Assembly: GCA_045578245.1 (NCBI GenBank)
Contig: JAZNJX010000032.1
Location: 1-26,973, forward strand
DNA length: 26,973 bases
Direction: 5' to 3'
Source of the DNA: Fimenecus sp045578245
GTDB lineage: Bacteria > Bacillota > Clostridia > Oscillospirales > Acutalibacteraceae
This document shows, piece by piece, positions 9,209-17,004 of this stretch (the first letter of the stretch is position 1; every line of letters starts with the position of its first letter). A program made the translations under genes and the position numbers. The notes beneath the pieces are model-generated. The model was not told where the DNA came from. It made no database searches and saw nothing but the letters and a program-made list of their open reading frames with translations.

Positions 9209-9224
9209 AAAAGAAGGTACTGAA

Positions 9225-9848
9225 ATGTTAAAAGAATATAGAACAGTAAAAGAATTCAATAGTGACGAATATATTGTAAAGCGTTCCCGATTTATCGGTT
9301 ACGCTAAACCTGTTGTGTCCGTTGAGGAGGCTAATGCCTTTATTGCTGAAATTAAAGCAAAACATTGGGACGCAACTCATAATGTGTCAGCATACATTCT
9401 CCGTGAAGGTGGAATAAAAAGATATTCCGACGATGGTGAACCACAGGGCACTGCTGGTGTGCCTTGCCTTGATGTTCTTGAAAAAGAAAATTTGGTTGAT
9501 GTCTGTGTAGTAGTAACACGATATTTTGGTGGCATATTGCTTGGCGGTGGTGGGCTTGTCCGTGCTTATTCCCACAGTGCAAAAATCGGTGTTGACAGTG
9601 CAAAAATAATTACTATGGCCCATTGTCTTGATATGGCAGTTGAGTGTGATTATACTTTTTATGGCAAATTAAACGATTTCCTTTCACGAGAAGAAACAGT
9701 TATTTTGGGTACCGAGTATACTGATAATGTAAAAGTGATTTTCAGAATAAAAAGTGAAAATAAAGATAATATTAATGCAAAACTTACCGAATTGAGCAAC
9801 GGAAAGGTATTTTCGACCATTATTTCTGAAAATTTCTGCGAATTTTAA
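9225..9848 (+). CDS. IMPACT (YigZ/UPF0029) family protein
   Basis: A 207-residue protein. ATG 9225 is preferred over GTG 9201 because AGAAGGT (9212-9218) is 6-7 nt upstream and the family begins close to this point. The N-terminal IMPACT domain (about residues 10-125) carries the signature RYSDDGEPQGTAG and the VVVTRYFGGILLGGGGL block; a C-terminal DUF1949-like ferredoxin-fold domain occupies about 135-200. The eukaryotic relative IMPACT modulates Gcn2 signalling; the bacterial role (E. coli YigZ) is not settled. It stands between two transcription units, with only a dyad at 9166-9208 ahead of it and no terminator after it, so readthrough into the dGTPase gene is possible. Confidence 0.93.
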   Translation: MLKEYRTVKEFNSDEYIVKRSRFIGYAKPVVSVEEANAFIAEIKAKHWDATHNVSAYILREGGIKRYSDDGEPQGTAGVPCLDVLEKENLVDVCVVVTRYFGGILLGGGGLVRAYSHSAKIGVDSAKIITMAHCLDMAVECDYTFYGKLNDFLSREETVILGTEYTDNVKVIFRIKSENKDNINAKLTELSNGKVFSTIISENFCEF

Positions 9849-9875
9849 AAAAATTTAGAAAAAAATAAAGGGTTT

Positions 9876-9900
9876 TTGAACTTTTTTGCGTATATATAAT
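9876..9900 (+). promoter_or_regulatory. Possible promoter of the dGTPase-dnaG-rpoD operon
   Basis: A perfect TATAAT at 9895-9900 lies 40 bp ahead of the first gene. The best -35 candidate, TTGAAC at 9876-9881, is only 13 bp away, which is shorter than usual, so the -35 assignment is doubtful. Confidence 0.4.
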
Positions 9901-9939
9901 TAGAGGGATAATTTTCATCCAAGAAAAGGAGGCATTTTA

Positions 9940-10953
9940 ATGACTGTAAGAGAAAAAATTGAAAACAATGAGAAATTGTTGTTGTCGGATAAAGCTTGTC
10001 TTAGTATTAATTCAAAAGGCAGAAAAATTGCAGAAGAAAAATGCTCCCTGAGAACAGATTTTCAAAGAGATAGAGATAGAATTATTCATTCAAACTCTTT
10101 CCGTAGATTAAAACATAAAACTCAGGTATTTTTGTCACCTGAGGGTGACCACTACAGAACACGACTTACTCACACACTTGAGGTTTCACAGATTGCGAGA
10201 ACCATTGCTAACGGACTTTCTCTCAATGGTGATTTGACTGAGGCTGTTGCTCTTGGTCACGATTTGGGACACACTCCGTTCGGACATGCGGGGGAAAGAG
10301 CATTGAATTCGGTTTTTCCAGGTGGTTTTCGTCATTATGACCAGAGTTTGCGTGTTGTTGAAAGACTTGAAAAAAATGGCAAAGGACTTAATCTTACCTA
10401 TGAAGTGCGTGACGGTATTGCTTGTCATACACGAGGCAAAGAGGCAGATACTCTTGAGGGCAGAATAGTTAAACTTGCCGATAAAATTGCATATATTAAC
10501 CACGATATTGATGATGCTGTTCGTGCTGGTGTTATGTGTGAAGAGGATATTCCTCTTGAAATCCGTAAAGCACTTGGATTTAAAAAGTCAGCAAGAATCA
10601 ATACAATGGTTTTGAATGTTGTAGAAAATAGTGTGGACGATATTATTTTCTCACAGGATATTAATGAACCATTTCTTGAGTTACACGCATTTATGTTTGA
10701 TAAGGTTTATACAAATCCTGTCTGCAAGGGTGAGGAAACAAAGGCTATTGATATAATACTTCGTCTTTATGAATATTTCCTTAAGAATCCTGACAGAATT
10801 CCTAAAGCATATCATTACATAATTGATGAAGAAGGTGGCGAGAGGGCAGTCTGTGACTATATTGCAGGTATGAGTGACCGTTATCTTCTGGCAGTTTATA
10901 AAAATATATTCATCCCCGATTCCTGGGTTGATGTTGGACTTGAGGAGGGGTAG
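9940..10953 (+). CDS. dGTPase-like HD-domain triphosphohydrolase
   Basis: A 337-residue protein of the deoxyguanosinetriphosphate triphosphohydrolase family, the shorter type common in Firmicutes. Family members cleave dNTPs to the deoxynucleoside and tripolyphosphate; the dNTP preference here is unknown. HD-domain metal ligands are visible: H78 (RLTHTLEV), H107-D108 (LGHDLGHTPFGH) and D181 (KLADKIAY). FRRLKHKTQVF and the DHYRTRLTHT block are family hallmarks. AAAGGAGG at 9926-9932 fixes the ATG at 9940. It leads the operon with dnaG 2 nt downstream, a sensible pairing of dNTP pool control with replication priming. Confidence 0.93.
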   Translation: MTVREKIENNEKLLLSDKACLSINSKGRKIAEEKCSLRTDFQRDRDRIIHSNSFRRLKHKTQVFLSPEGDHYRTRLTHTLEVSQIARTIANGLSLNGDLTEAVALGHDLGHTPFGHAGERALNSVFPGGFRHYDQSLRVVERLEKNGKGLNLTYEVRDGIACHTRGKEADTLEGRIVKLADKIAYINHDIDDAVRAGVMCEEDIPLEIRKALGFKKSARINTMVLNVVENSVDDIIFSQDINEPFLELHAFMFDKVYTNPVCKGEETKAIDIILRLYEYFLKNPDRIPKAYHYIIDEEGGERAVCDYIAGMSDRYLLAVYKNIFIPDSWVDVGLEEG

Positions 10954-10955
10954 TA

Positions 10956-12701
10956 TTGGCATTATCTGATGATTTTTTACAGGAACTTCGTAATCGTGCC
11001 GACATTGAAAGTACTATTTCTTCCTATGTAAATCTTAAAAGGGCAGGGCGTATAAGTAAAGGCTTATGTCCGTTCCACGGAGAGAAAACTGCATCCTTTA
11101 CAGTTTATCCGGACACACAATCGTATTACTGCTTCGGTTGTGGTAATGGCGGAGATGTAATAACCTTTATAAAAAATATTGAAAATCTTGATTATATTGA
11201 TGCTGTAAGATTTTTGGCTGACCGTGTTGGTCTTGATATGCCGGATGAAAACAATTATGACAGCACAATGAATAAGCGCCGACTCAGAATGCTTGAGGCT
11301 AACAGAGAGGCTGCAAGATTTTTCCATAATTGCCTTAAAACAAAGGATGGCACAGTAGGTTACAGGTATTTTAAGGACAGGGGACTTACGGACGACACAA
11401 TCCGTAAATTCGGTTTAGGTTTTGCACCTGATTCATTCAATGCCCTGACAAATTATCTTATGAATATGGGATATACCAAGGACGAGCTTGTATATGCAAA
11501 CCTTGCAAGACGTTCACAGAAAAACCTCAATAATATTTACGATAATTTCAGAAACCGAGTTATGTTTCCTATAATTGATGTTAAAGGAAATGTTATTGCT
11601 TTTGGTGGACGAGTTATGGATGACTCCAAGCCTAAATATCTCAATACATCGGATACATTGGTTTATAAAAAGAGTATGGGTGTATTTGCACTTAATCTTG
11701 CAAAAAAAAGTGGTAAGGATAGTCTCATATTGTGCGAAGGCTATATGGATGTTATAGCACTTCATCAGGCAGGATTTACGAATGCTGTTGCAGGACTTGG
11801 TACTGCCCTTACGAGTGAACAAGCACACCTGCTTTCGCGATATGCATCTGAAATTCTTATTTCTTATGATGCTGACGAAGCAGGACAGAAAGCTGCAGCA
11901 CGTGCACTTACAATATTTAAAAACACTACTGCAAAGATTAAAATCCTTCGTCTAAGCGGTGGCAAGGACCCTGATGAGATAATTAAAAATTATGGTGTTG
12001 AAAAAATGAAGGCCATAATTACTGGGGCTGCAAATGAAGTTGAATTTGCACTTTTGCGTGAACACAGCAAATATGATTTGGCAAGTGATGACGGTAAACG
12101 TCAGTATCTTCAGGCTGCAATTAAAGTACTTTCTAATGTTGGTGCAATTGAACTTGAAATCTATGCTTCCCGAATTGCTAATGAGTTGTCAGTAGCAAAG
12201 GAAGTTATTATTTCTGAAGCAAAGCGACAGGCTAAAAAGAATACTGTTATTCAGCAAAAAAAAGAATTTACAGAAATTCAACGAAAAGAGGATATCCTGG
12301 ACAAGCTGAATCCTCAGCGCAAGACTTTCTATCGTGCAGCAAAAGCCGAAGAAATGCTTATAGCCCTTGTTATGGCAAATCCGGAATTTCTCAAAGGGAT
12401 AGATGAAAAACTATCTTATGAAGATTATATAACGGATTTTAATAAGAGAATTTATAAAGCTGTTACGGACAGACTTCGTCAAGGTAAATCAGCTGAAATA
12501 TCATTTTTGTATGGTGATTTAACGGAAGACGAAATCAGTGCTGTGGCAAAGATTCAGACAATTTCACACACTCTAAAAAATACGATGGCAGAGTGTTTGG
12601 ATTGTATAAATGTAATTTCAGAAGAAAAAAATAAGAAAACTCTTAAAGATGTAGATGTGGAAAACATCAGCGATGAGGATTTCTTAAAATTTTTTAAATA
12701 A
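10956..12701 (+). CDS. dnaG: DNA primase
   Basis: A 581-residue primase starting with TTG at 10956, which is the codon placed correctly after GAGGAGGGG (10942-10950). DnaG makes RNA primers at the replication fork. The zinc-ribbon ligands are C38, H41, C59 and C62 (LCPFHGEKT...YYCFGCG). The TOPRIM catalytic core has E261 (CEGYMD) and D305/D307 (YDADEAG). The C-terminal region (from about 440) is the helicase-interacting part and ends normally. The ribosome binding site lies inside the end of the dGTPase gene, so translation is likely coupled; the weak TTG start may hold primase at low copy, as is usual for this operon. Confidence 0.97.
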   Translation: MALSDDFLQELRNRADIESTISSYVNLKRAGRISKGLCPFHGEKTASFTVYPDTQSYYCFGCGNGGDVITFIKNIENLDYIDAVRFLADRVGLDMPDENNYDSTMNKRRLRMLEANREAARFFHNCLKTKDGTVGYRYFKDRGLTDDTIRKFGLGFAPDSFNALTNYLMNMGYTKDELVYANLARRSQKNLNNIYDNFRNRVMFPIIDVKGNVIAFGGRVMDDSKPKYLNTSDTLVYKKSMGVFALNLAKKSGKDSLILCEGYMDVIALHQAGFTNAVAGLGTALTSEQAHLLSRYASEILISYDADEAGQKAAARALTIFKNTTAKIKILRLSGGKDPDEIIKNYGVEKMKAIITGAANEVEFALLREHSKYDLASDDGKRQYLQAAIKVLSNVGAIELEIYASRIANELSVAKEVIISEAKRQAKKNTVIQQKKEFTEIQRKEDILDKLNPQRKTFYRAAKAEEMLIALVMANPEFLKGIDEKLSYEDYITDFNKRIYKAVTDRLRQGKSAEISFLYGDLTEDEISAVAKIQTISHTLKNTMAECLDCINVISEEKNKKTLKDVDVENISDEDFLKFFK

Positions 12702-12727
12702 CTTTATAAGAAGTGAAGGAGAAAACA

Positions 12728-13819
12728 ATGGAAAATATCGACAAGAAATCAGCCTTAAAAGCTTTAGTGGAAAAAGGTAAGGCAGTGGGTAAACTTACAA
12801 CTCAGGAAATCGATAATGCGATTCTTGAACTTGATATCGAAATGGAAGAACTTGATAAGCTCTATGAACTTATCGAGTCAAATAATATCGAACTTATTGA
12901 CGACCTTGGTGATATGGCTCATGACGCAATCACTGATGAAACAGATATGGCAAAAAGTGATGACGGTGGAGAAGGCGATTCTAAAACAATCGTAATGGAT
13001 GACCCAGTAAGGGTTTATCTTAAAGAAATCGGTCGTGTACCACTTCTGACATCAGAAGAAGAAATTGAACTTGCTATCCGTATTAATGAAGATGACAAGA
13101 AAGCAAAGCAGAGACTTGCTGAAGCAAACCTTCGTCTTGTTGTCAGTATCGCAAAAAGATATGTTGGTCGTGGAATGCAGTTCCTTGATTTGATTCAGGA
13201 AGGTAACTTAGGGCTTATTAAGGCTGTTGAAAAGTTCGACTATACAAAGGGCTTTAAGTTCTCAACATACGCTACATGGTGGATTAGACAGGCGATTACA
13301 CGTGCTATTGCTGACCAGGCAAGAACAATCCGTATTCCCGTTCATATGGTAGAAACAATCAATAAGGTTAAAAAGACAAGCAGTCAGCTCCTTCATAAGA
13401 ATGGTCGTGACCCATCAGCGGAGGAGATTGCAGAAGAACTTGATATGGCACCTGATAAGGTTCGTGAAATTCTTCGTCTTGCACAGGAGCCAGTTTCACT
13501 TGAAACTCCAATCGGTGAAGAGGAAGACAGTCACTTAGGTGACTTTATCCCTGATGATGATGCACTTTCACCAGCAGATGCTGCATCGATATCACTTCTT
13601 AAGGAACAGCTTGCAGAAGTTCTTAAGACACTTACACCTCGTGAAGAAAAAGTTCTTTCACTCCGTTTTGGTCTTGAAGACGGACATCCAAGAACACTTG
13701 AAGAAGTTGGTAAGGAATTCAATGTTACTCGTGAACGTATCCGTCAGATTGAAGCAAAAGCTCTCAGAAAACTTCGTCATCCAAGCAGAAGCAAGAAACT
13801 TCGTGACTTCCTTGATTAA
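12728..13819 (+). CDS. rpoD: RNA polymerase primary sigma factor (sigma-A/sigma-70)
   Basis: A 363-residue primary sigma factor. AAGGAG (12716-12721) places the start at ATG 12728, not the GTG at 12713. It directs RNA polymerase to the TTGACA/TATAAT promoters seen all over this window. An acidic region 1.1 is followed by region 1.2 (DPVRVYLKEIG, residue 92 on), region 2 (LRLVVSIAKRYV; FSTYATWWIRQAI, the -10 melting and recognition helix), region 3 and region 4.2 (TRERIRQIEAKALRKLR). The length matches B. subtilis SigA (371). It is the last gene of the dGTPase-dnaG-rpoD operon, the place it has in the macromolecular synthesis operon. Confidence 0.98.
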   Translation: MENIDKKSALKALVEKGKAVGKLTTQEIDNAILELDIEMEELDKLYELIESNNIELIDDLGDMAHDAITDETDMAKSDDGGEGDSKTIVMDDPVRVYLKEIGRVPLLTSEEEIELAIRINEDDKKAKQRLAEANLRLVVSIAKRYVGRGMQFLDLIQEGNLGLIKAVEKFDYTKGFKFSTYATWWIRQAITRAIADQARTIRIPVHMVETINKVKKTSSQLLHKNGRDPSAEEIAEELDMAPDKVREILRLAQEPVSLETPIGEEEDSHLGDFIPDDDALSPADAASISLLKEQLAEVLKTLTPREEKVLSLRFGLEDGHPRTLEEVGKEFNVTRERIRQIEAKALRKLRHPSRSKKLRDFLD

Positions 13820-13827
13820 TATTTAAA

Positions 13828-13869
13828 TAAAAAATTCCCCGTACCAATTTGGTACGGGGATAATTTTTT
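13828..13869 (+). terminator. Bidirectional terminator between rpoD and the convergent transporter gene
   Basis: A perfect 10-bp stem CCCCGTACCA/TGGTACGGGG with a 3-nt loop (13837-13859). T-runs follow on the plus strand (13864-13869) and on the minus strand (A-run 13829-13834), so it can end both converging transcripts. Confidence 0.93.
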
Positions 13870-13883
13870 GTCTTTGTTTGAAT

Positions 13884-16409
13884 TTATTTGTTCTTTTTAG
13901 CAGCTTTCTTAGCAGCTTTTTCTGCCTTTAACTGTGCAGCATAAGCTTCTGCTTCAGCTTTTTCTTTAAGTGCCTTAGCTTCGTCTTCAGCTAATTTAGC
14001 CTCATAACGAGCTTTTGCGTCATCATACATTTCTGCAATATCTTCGAAATGCTTGTAGTTCTCTTCTTGTTTAACAAGCTTTTCAGCATCGAGATATGGT
14101 TTTGCAGCACGTGCAAAGTATGCATGTTTGTCCATTTCAGCCTTTGAAGCTTTTCTTGCTTCAGCTTTCTTTGTTTCATAAGCCTTGATGTCAGCCTTGA
14201 TTGACTTAGCTTTTGCATTGTTTTTAGCCTTTTTAGCATCTCTTAATTCGAGATAGAGAGCCTTCAGCTTATCATCACAAGCATCTTCAGCATCAAAGAG
14301 TTTTTCGAGTTCCGTAAAGTCAGGCTGAACAAGCTCTTCGTTTGCAAAGTACTTGTTAAGAGCTTTGCAAGCAGACTTCTTGTTTCTTGCAAGCTCAAGT
14401 GCAAATTTGCGCATTGCTTTTTCATCGTTTGTAGATTTTGGCATTGCCTTTGCAGCAGCAATTTCACTCTTAATCTCGTCAGCTGTCATAAGTTTAAGAC
14501 CATGAAGTCCTGCACTGTAGATTTCCTTTTGAACATTGTACTGGTATCTGAAAACATCTGTTGAGAACTTATCAAGTTCTTCACATACAAATTTAGAAAT
14601 TTCGATTTCTTCGTTGAAGTTGAAATCATCTTTATATGCTTTTTTAGCAGCTTTCTTAGCAGCCTTGTCTTTAATTGACTTGTATGATTTTTTATCAAGA
14701 GCCTTTGGCTGTTTTGTTACCATTTCTCTTGCATTTCTGATAAGGTCGATACCTTCAACAAGTTTACCGTCATCAACGATTCCGTTACCATAGTCTTCGA
14801 AAAGAGCACGAACCTGAAGAACACGGATAACTGATTTCTGTTTTCTTTCGTTGAAGTCATACCAGAAAAATGGAATAACATTCATAAACGCACCAACAGC
14901 CGCAATGATAATGAGTGCGTGCATAAGAGGAAGAAATACGTCAAGGTCATATAATGCTGAATATGGGTTAGCATAGTTGTTCTGACCTGCTTCCAACTGT
15001 TCCGCAAGAATCTGACCAACTGTTTTGCCGTCACCAAGCATACGGTTAAGAACCTCGGGGTCTGCAGTTACTTTCTTAGCCATTTCTGCTGTAATACCGC
15101 CTCTTTCGTATATAACAGGAAGAACAGCTGATGTACCAAGAGTGATGATTGTACCGATTGTAGCAACAGCAGAGAACATACCGTCGATTCTTTCACCGGT
15201 CTGATATTGCTGATAGTCACGGATGTCAGCCTGAATTGTAGGGTTAAGGATATGTGCAAATGAACCCATCAAAGCATTGAGATACAAGCATCCCATAACA
15301 AGCCAAATTGTAAGGTTGTTGATTTCTTGAGTGAAAGGAAGCATCATAAGGATGAAGCAAACATTCATAATATTTGTAAAAACAAGAACGGCTTTCTTAC
15401 CCCATTTTCTGATACAGAAAGGAGCAGCAATCATACCCCAGAGAGAAGCGTTACCATAAAGAGTAACAACAAGACCATAAACATTACCTGAGCAAGCACC
15501 ACCGTAGTTGTAGAGCCAGTTAAGAATGTTTGCGTAAGCTGATTCAAGGAATCCAATCCAACCTGCAAGTGAGATAATCCAGAAGTACTTGTTCTTTGCA
15601 ACTGCACGAAGAGCATCGCTGAACTTAATCTGAACAACGTGAGTTCTTGCCTGAACGATTTTTTCTTCAGTATGTTTGTAAACAACGATACAAAGAAGAA
15701 TACCGCCAACAGCAAGGATGGGGTAGAGGAATCTGTAAACACGGATATCTGTTGTATTTGTATGGAAAAGATTCTGAGCAATAATTGGTGTGAAAAGGTT
15801 TACGATTGTTGGAGCGAAGGAATAAACAACGCTCTTGATTGATGCAACGTCGGCTCTTTCCTGTGTGTTAGGAGAAAGAACATGAATAAGGTTTTCATAT
15901 CCATCATAGAAGAAGTAGTAAATGAAGTTCAATGCGATATTCAGTACAAGAATTAATGCGCATTTAGCCACATAGTCTTTTTCTCTGCCGAAAATCATGC
16001 CTTCACCAACGATATAACTTAACTTGTCGTATGGGAACCATACTATCAAGTTACAAATGATGGCAGAAGGAATAGCCATTGTTACTATGTATGGACGATA
16101 TTTACCTGCTTTGTTTCTTGTGTTATCGATAATGTTTGCACGAATTCCTGTGAAAGGAATGTTAATAAGAATAGCGATAACATAAAGCAAATACATATCT
16201 GTCGCACCAACACCAAGTGTTGAGGAGATGAGCGTATTACCCATAGATAAAAGACATGCGTTACCTAATGTGATAATCATGTATGCGCCGATACCACCGC
16301 CAGAGTATGCAGCGATTTCTTTGTAAGGCATATATCTGCCCTTTGGTGGTGTTTTCCAATGGGTTTTGACCATATCAACACCATTTCTAACTGTCTGAGT
16401 TAAGTTCAT
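13884..16409 (-). CDS. GPH-type (MFS) sugar:cation symporter with long charged C-terminal tail
   Basis: An 841-residue protein; AAGGAG (plus CTCCTT, 16418-16423) sets the start at ATG 16409 rather than GTG 16418. About residues 35-515 form some eleven or twelve hydrophobic segments of the major facilitator type. The loop AGKYRPYI near residue 105 and the overall pattern suggest the glycoside-pentoside-hexuronide:cation symporter family, whose usual length is 450-500. The remaining 325 residues are unusual: soluble, helical, rich in Lys, Ala and Glu, with KAAKKAAKK at both its start (about 580) and the extreme C-terminus. It shows no resemblance to the PTS IIA domain found at the end of LacS-type relatives. 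The substrate is unknown. Monocistronic, with a clear promoter and terminator, convergent to rpoD. Confidence 0.82.
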   Translation of the reverse strand: MNLTQTVRNGVDMVKTHWKTPPKGRYMPYKEIAAYSGGGIGAYMIITLGNACLLSMGNTLISSTLGVGATDMYLLYVIAILINIPFTGIRANIIDNTRNKAGKYRPYIVTMAIPSAIICNLIVWFPYDKLSYIVGEGMIFGREKDYVAKCALILVLNIALNFIYYFFYDGYENLIHVLSPNTQERADVASIKSVVYSFAPTIVNLFTPIIAQNLFHTNTTDIRVYRFLYPILAVGGILLCIVVYKHTEEKIVQARTHVVQIKFSDALRAVAKNKYFWIISLAGWIGFLESAYANILNWLYNYGGACSGNVYGLVVTLYGNASLWGMIAAPFCIRKWGKKAVLVFTNIMNVCFILMMLPFTQEINNLTIWLVMGCLYLNALMGSFAHILNPTIQADIRDYQQYQTGERIDGMFSAVATIGTIITLGTSAVLPVIYERGGITAEMAKKVTADPEVLNRMLGDGKTVGQILAEQLEAGQNNYANPYSALYDLDVFLPLMHALIIIAAVGAFMNVIPFFWYDFNERKQKSVIRVLQVRALFEDYGNGIVDDGKLVEGIDLIRNAREMVTKQPKALDKKSYKSIKDKAAKKAAKKAYKDDFNFNEEIEISKFVCEELDKFSTDVFRYQYNVQKEIYSAGLHGLKLMTADEIKSEIAAAKAMPKSTNDEKAMRKFALELARNKKSACKALNKYFANEELVQPDFTELEKLFDAEDACDDKLKALYLELRDAKKAKNNAKAKSIKADIKAYETKKAEARKASKAEMDKHAYFARAAKPYLDAEKLVKQEENYKHFEDIAEMYDDAKARYEAKLAEDEAKALKEKAEAEAYAAQLKAEKAAKKAAKKNK

Positions 16410-16444
16410 TTTTTGCACTCCTTATGTACATAATTTAACAATTC

Positions 16445-16473
16445 ATTTTAACATATTTTATGTATATAATCAA
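16445..16473 (-). promoter_or_regulatory. Sigma-A promoter of the GPH-type transporter
   Basis: On the minus strand TTGATT (16468-16473), a 17-bp spacer and TAAAAT (16445-16450), with an extended -10 TG (16452-16453). Start expected near 16438. Between this promoter and that of mgtE (16474-16609) I see only AT-rich sequence. Confidence 0.75.
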
Positions 16474-16609
16474 TGTGAAAAACAATTTTTTAACAAAAAA
16501 TGAACACGATAAGACGTTTTTTGTTAATACATAACAAATTGCGCATACTAAAAATGTTTATTTTCACTATATTATTTGGCGAAAATCAGATAAAAATCTA
16601 AAAATAATA

Positions 16610-16638
16610 TTGACAAAAAGTATTTTAAGGAAGATAAT
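16610..16638 (+). promoter_or_regulatory. Sigma-A promoter of the mgtE leader
   Basis: Perfect TTGACA (16610-16615), 17-bp spacer, GATAAT (16633-16638). The predicted start near 16645 is about 20 nt before the M-box aptamer. Confidence 0.88.
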
Positions 16639-16667
16639 ATTAATACAATATAATATGTAATGACATA

Positions 16668-16811
16668 TTCGGTAGGTAAGGCTACCACAGGGATACGGAT
16701 TACTGCCGCAAAATGGTGGAGACACTATGAGTTGGTCAGCAAGTCATATCGAAAAAACAAGGTGTGATTTAATGTAATTTCATCGCCCTGCGAAGCTAAA
16801 GCTTGAACGAA
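16668..16811 (+). promoter_or_regulatory. M-box (ykoK-type) Mg2+ riboswitch aptamer
   Basis: The sequence carries the M-box conserved blocks in order: GGTAGGTAAGGCTACC, GGATAC, CTGCCGC, AAATG..AGACAC, GGTCAGCA, ATCG, AAGGTG, TTTAATG and GCTAAAGC. P1 can close by pairing TTCG (16668-16671) with CGAA (16808-16811). In this class, Mg2+ binding stabilises the aptamer and permits a downstream terminator. That the next gene is mgtE fits exactly. The 3' strand of P1 is also part of a competing antiterminator: GAACG+AAATGCA (16805-16816) pairs with TGCATTT...CGTTC (16830-16844). Confidence 0.93.
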
Positions 16812-16829
16812 ATGCAAGGTATTTTTGAC

Positions 16830-16869
16830 TGCATTTTTGCGTTCTTGCGAAAATGTATTTTTTTATTTT
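16830..16869 (+). terminator. M-box expression-platform terminator
   Basis: A 12-bp stem with several G-U pairs (16830-16841 with 16846-16857), loop TTCT, followed by a T-tract to 16869. Its 5' arm is shared with the antiterminator, so terminator and antiterminator are mutually exclusive. High Mg2+ should terminate here, 135 bp before mgtE. Confidence 0.85.
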
Positions 16870-16885
16870 AAAAGGAGTGAAAATT

Positions 16886-16954
16886 GTGGACACGTACCGA
16901 AGTACAATAGCGAAACCCCCGAGTATTTGTGCGGACTGTGTCTGCATTGATTAA
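16886..16954 (+). CDS. Candidate 22-codon leader peptide between M-box and mgtE
   Basis: A GTG-initiated ORF of 22 codons, MDTYRSTIAKPPSICADCVCID if started with fMet, here written in parts: MDTYRSTIAKPPS then ICADCVCID. AAAGGAG at 16871-16877 is 8 nt ahead, the same spacing as the mgtE site. It lies directly after the riboswitch terminator, so it is only transcribed when the riboswitch is on. It holds a Pro-Pro pair and three clustered cysteines (CxxCxC). Its codons for KPPS form one arm of a hairpin whose other arm lies before mgtE (16912-16971). Bacterial Mg2+ transporter leaders with small ORFs are known (mgtL of Salmonella), but this sequence is not related to it by eye. Translation is inference. 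Confidence 0.5.
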   Translation: MDTYRSTIAKPPSICADCVCID

Positions 16955-16971
16955 AACACTCGCCGAGTTTC
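16912..16971 (+). promoter_or_regulatory. Hairpin spanning the leader ORF stop, upstream of mgtE
   Basis: GAAAC (16912-16916) and CGAGT (16920-16924) pair with ACTCG (16958-16962) and GTTTC (16967-16971), two 5-bp helices separated by a 3x4 internal loop. The left arm is inside the leader ORF and would be melted by a translating ribosome. The mgtE ribosome binding site (16990-16996) is outside the helix. Confidence 0.4.
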
Positions 16972-17004
16972 ACAAACCTATTATGATGAAAAGGAGTTGT
17001 GAAA

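Noticed and set aside
16465..16470. TATAAT on the plus strand upstream of mgtE
   Set aside because: No matching -35 box at a suitable distance, and the mgtE leader already has a near-consensus promoter at 16610-16638.
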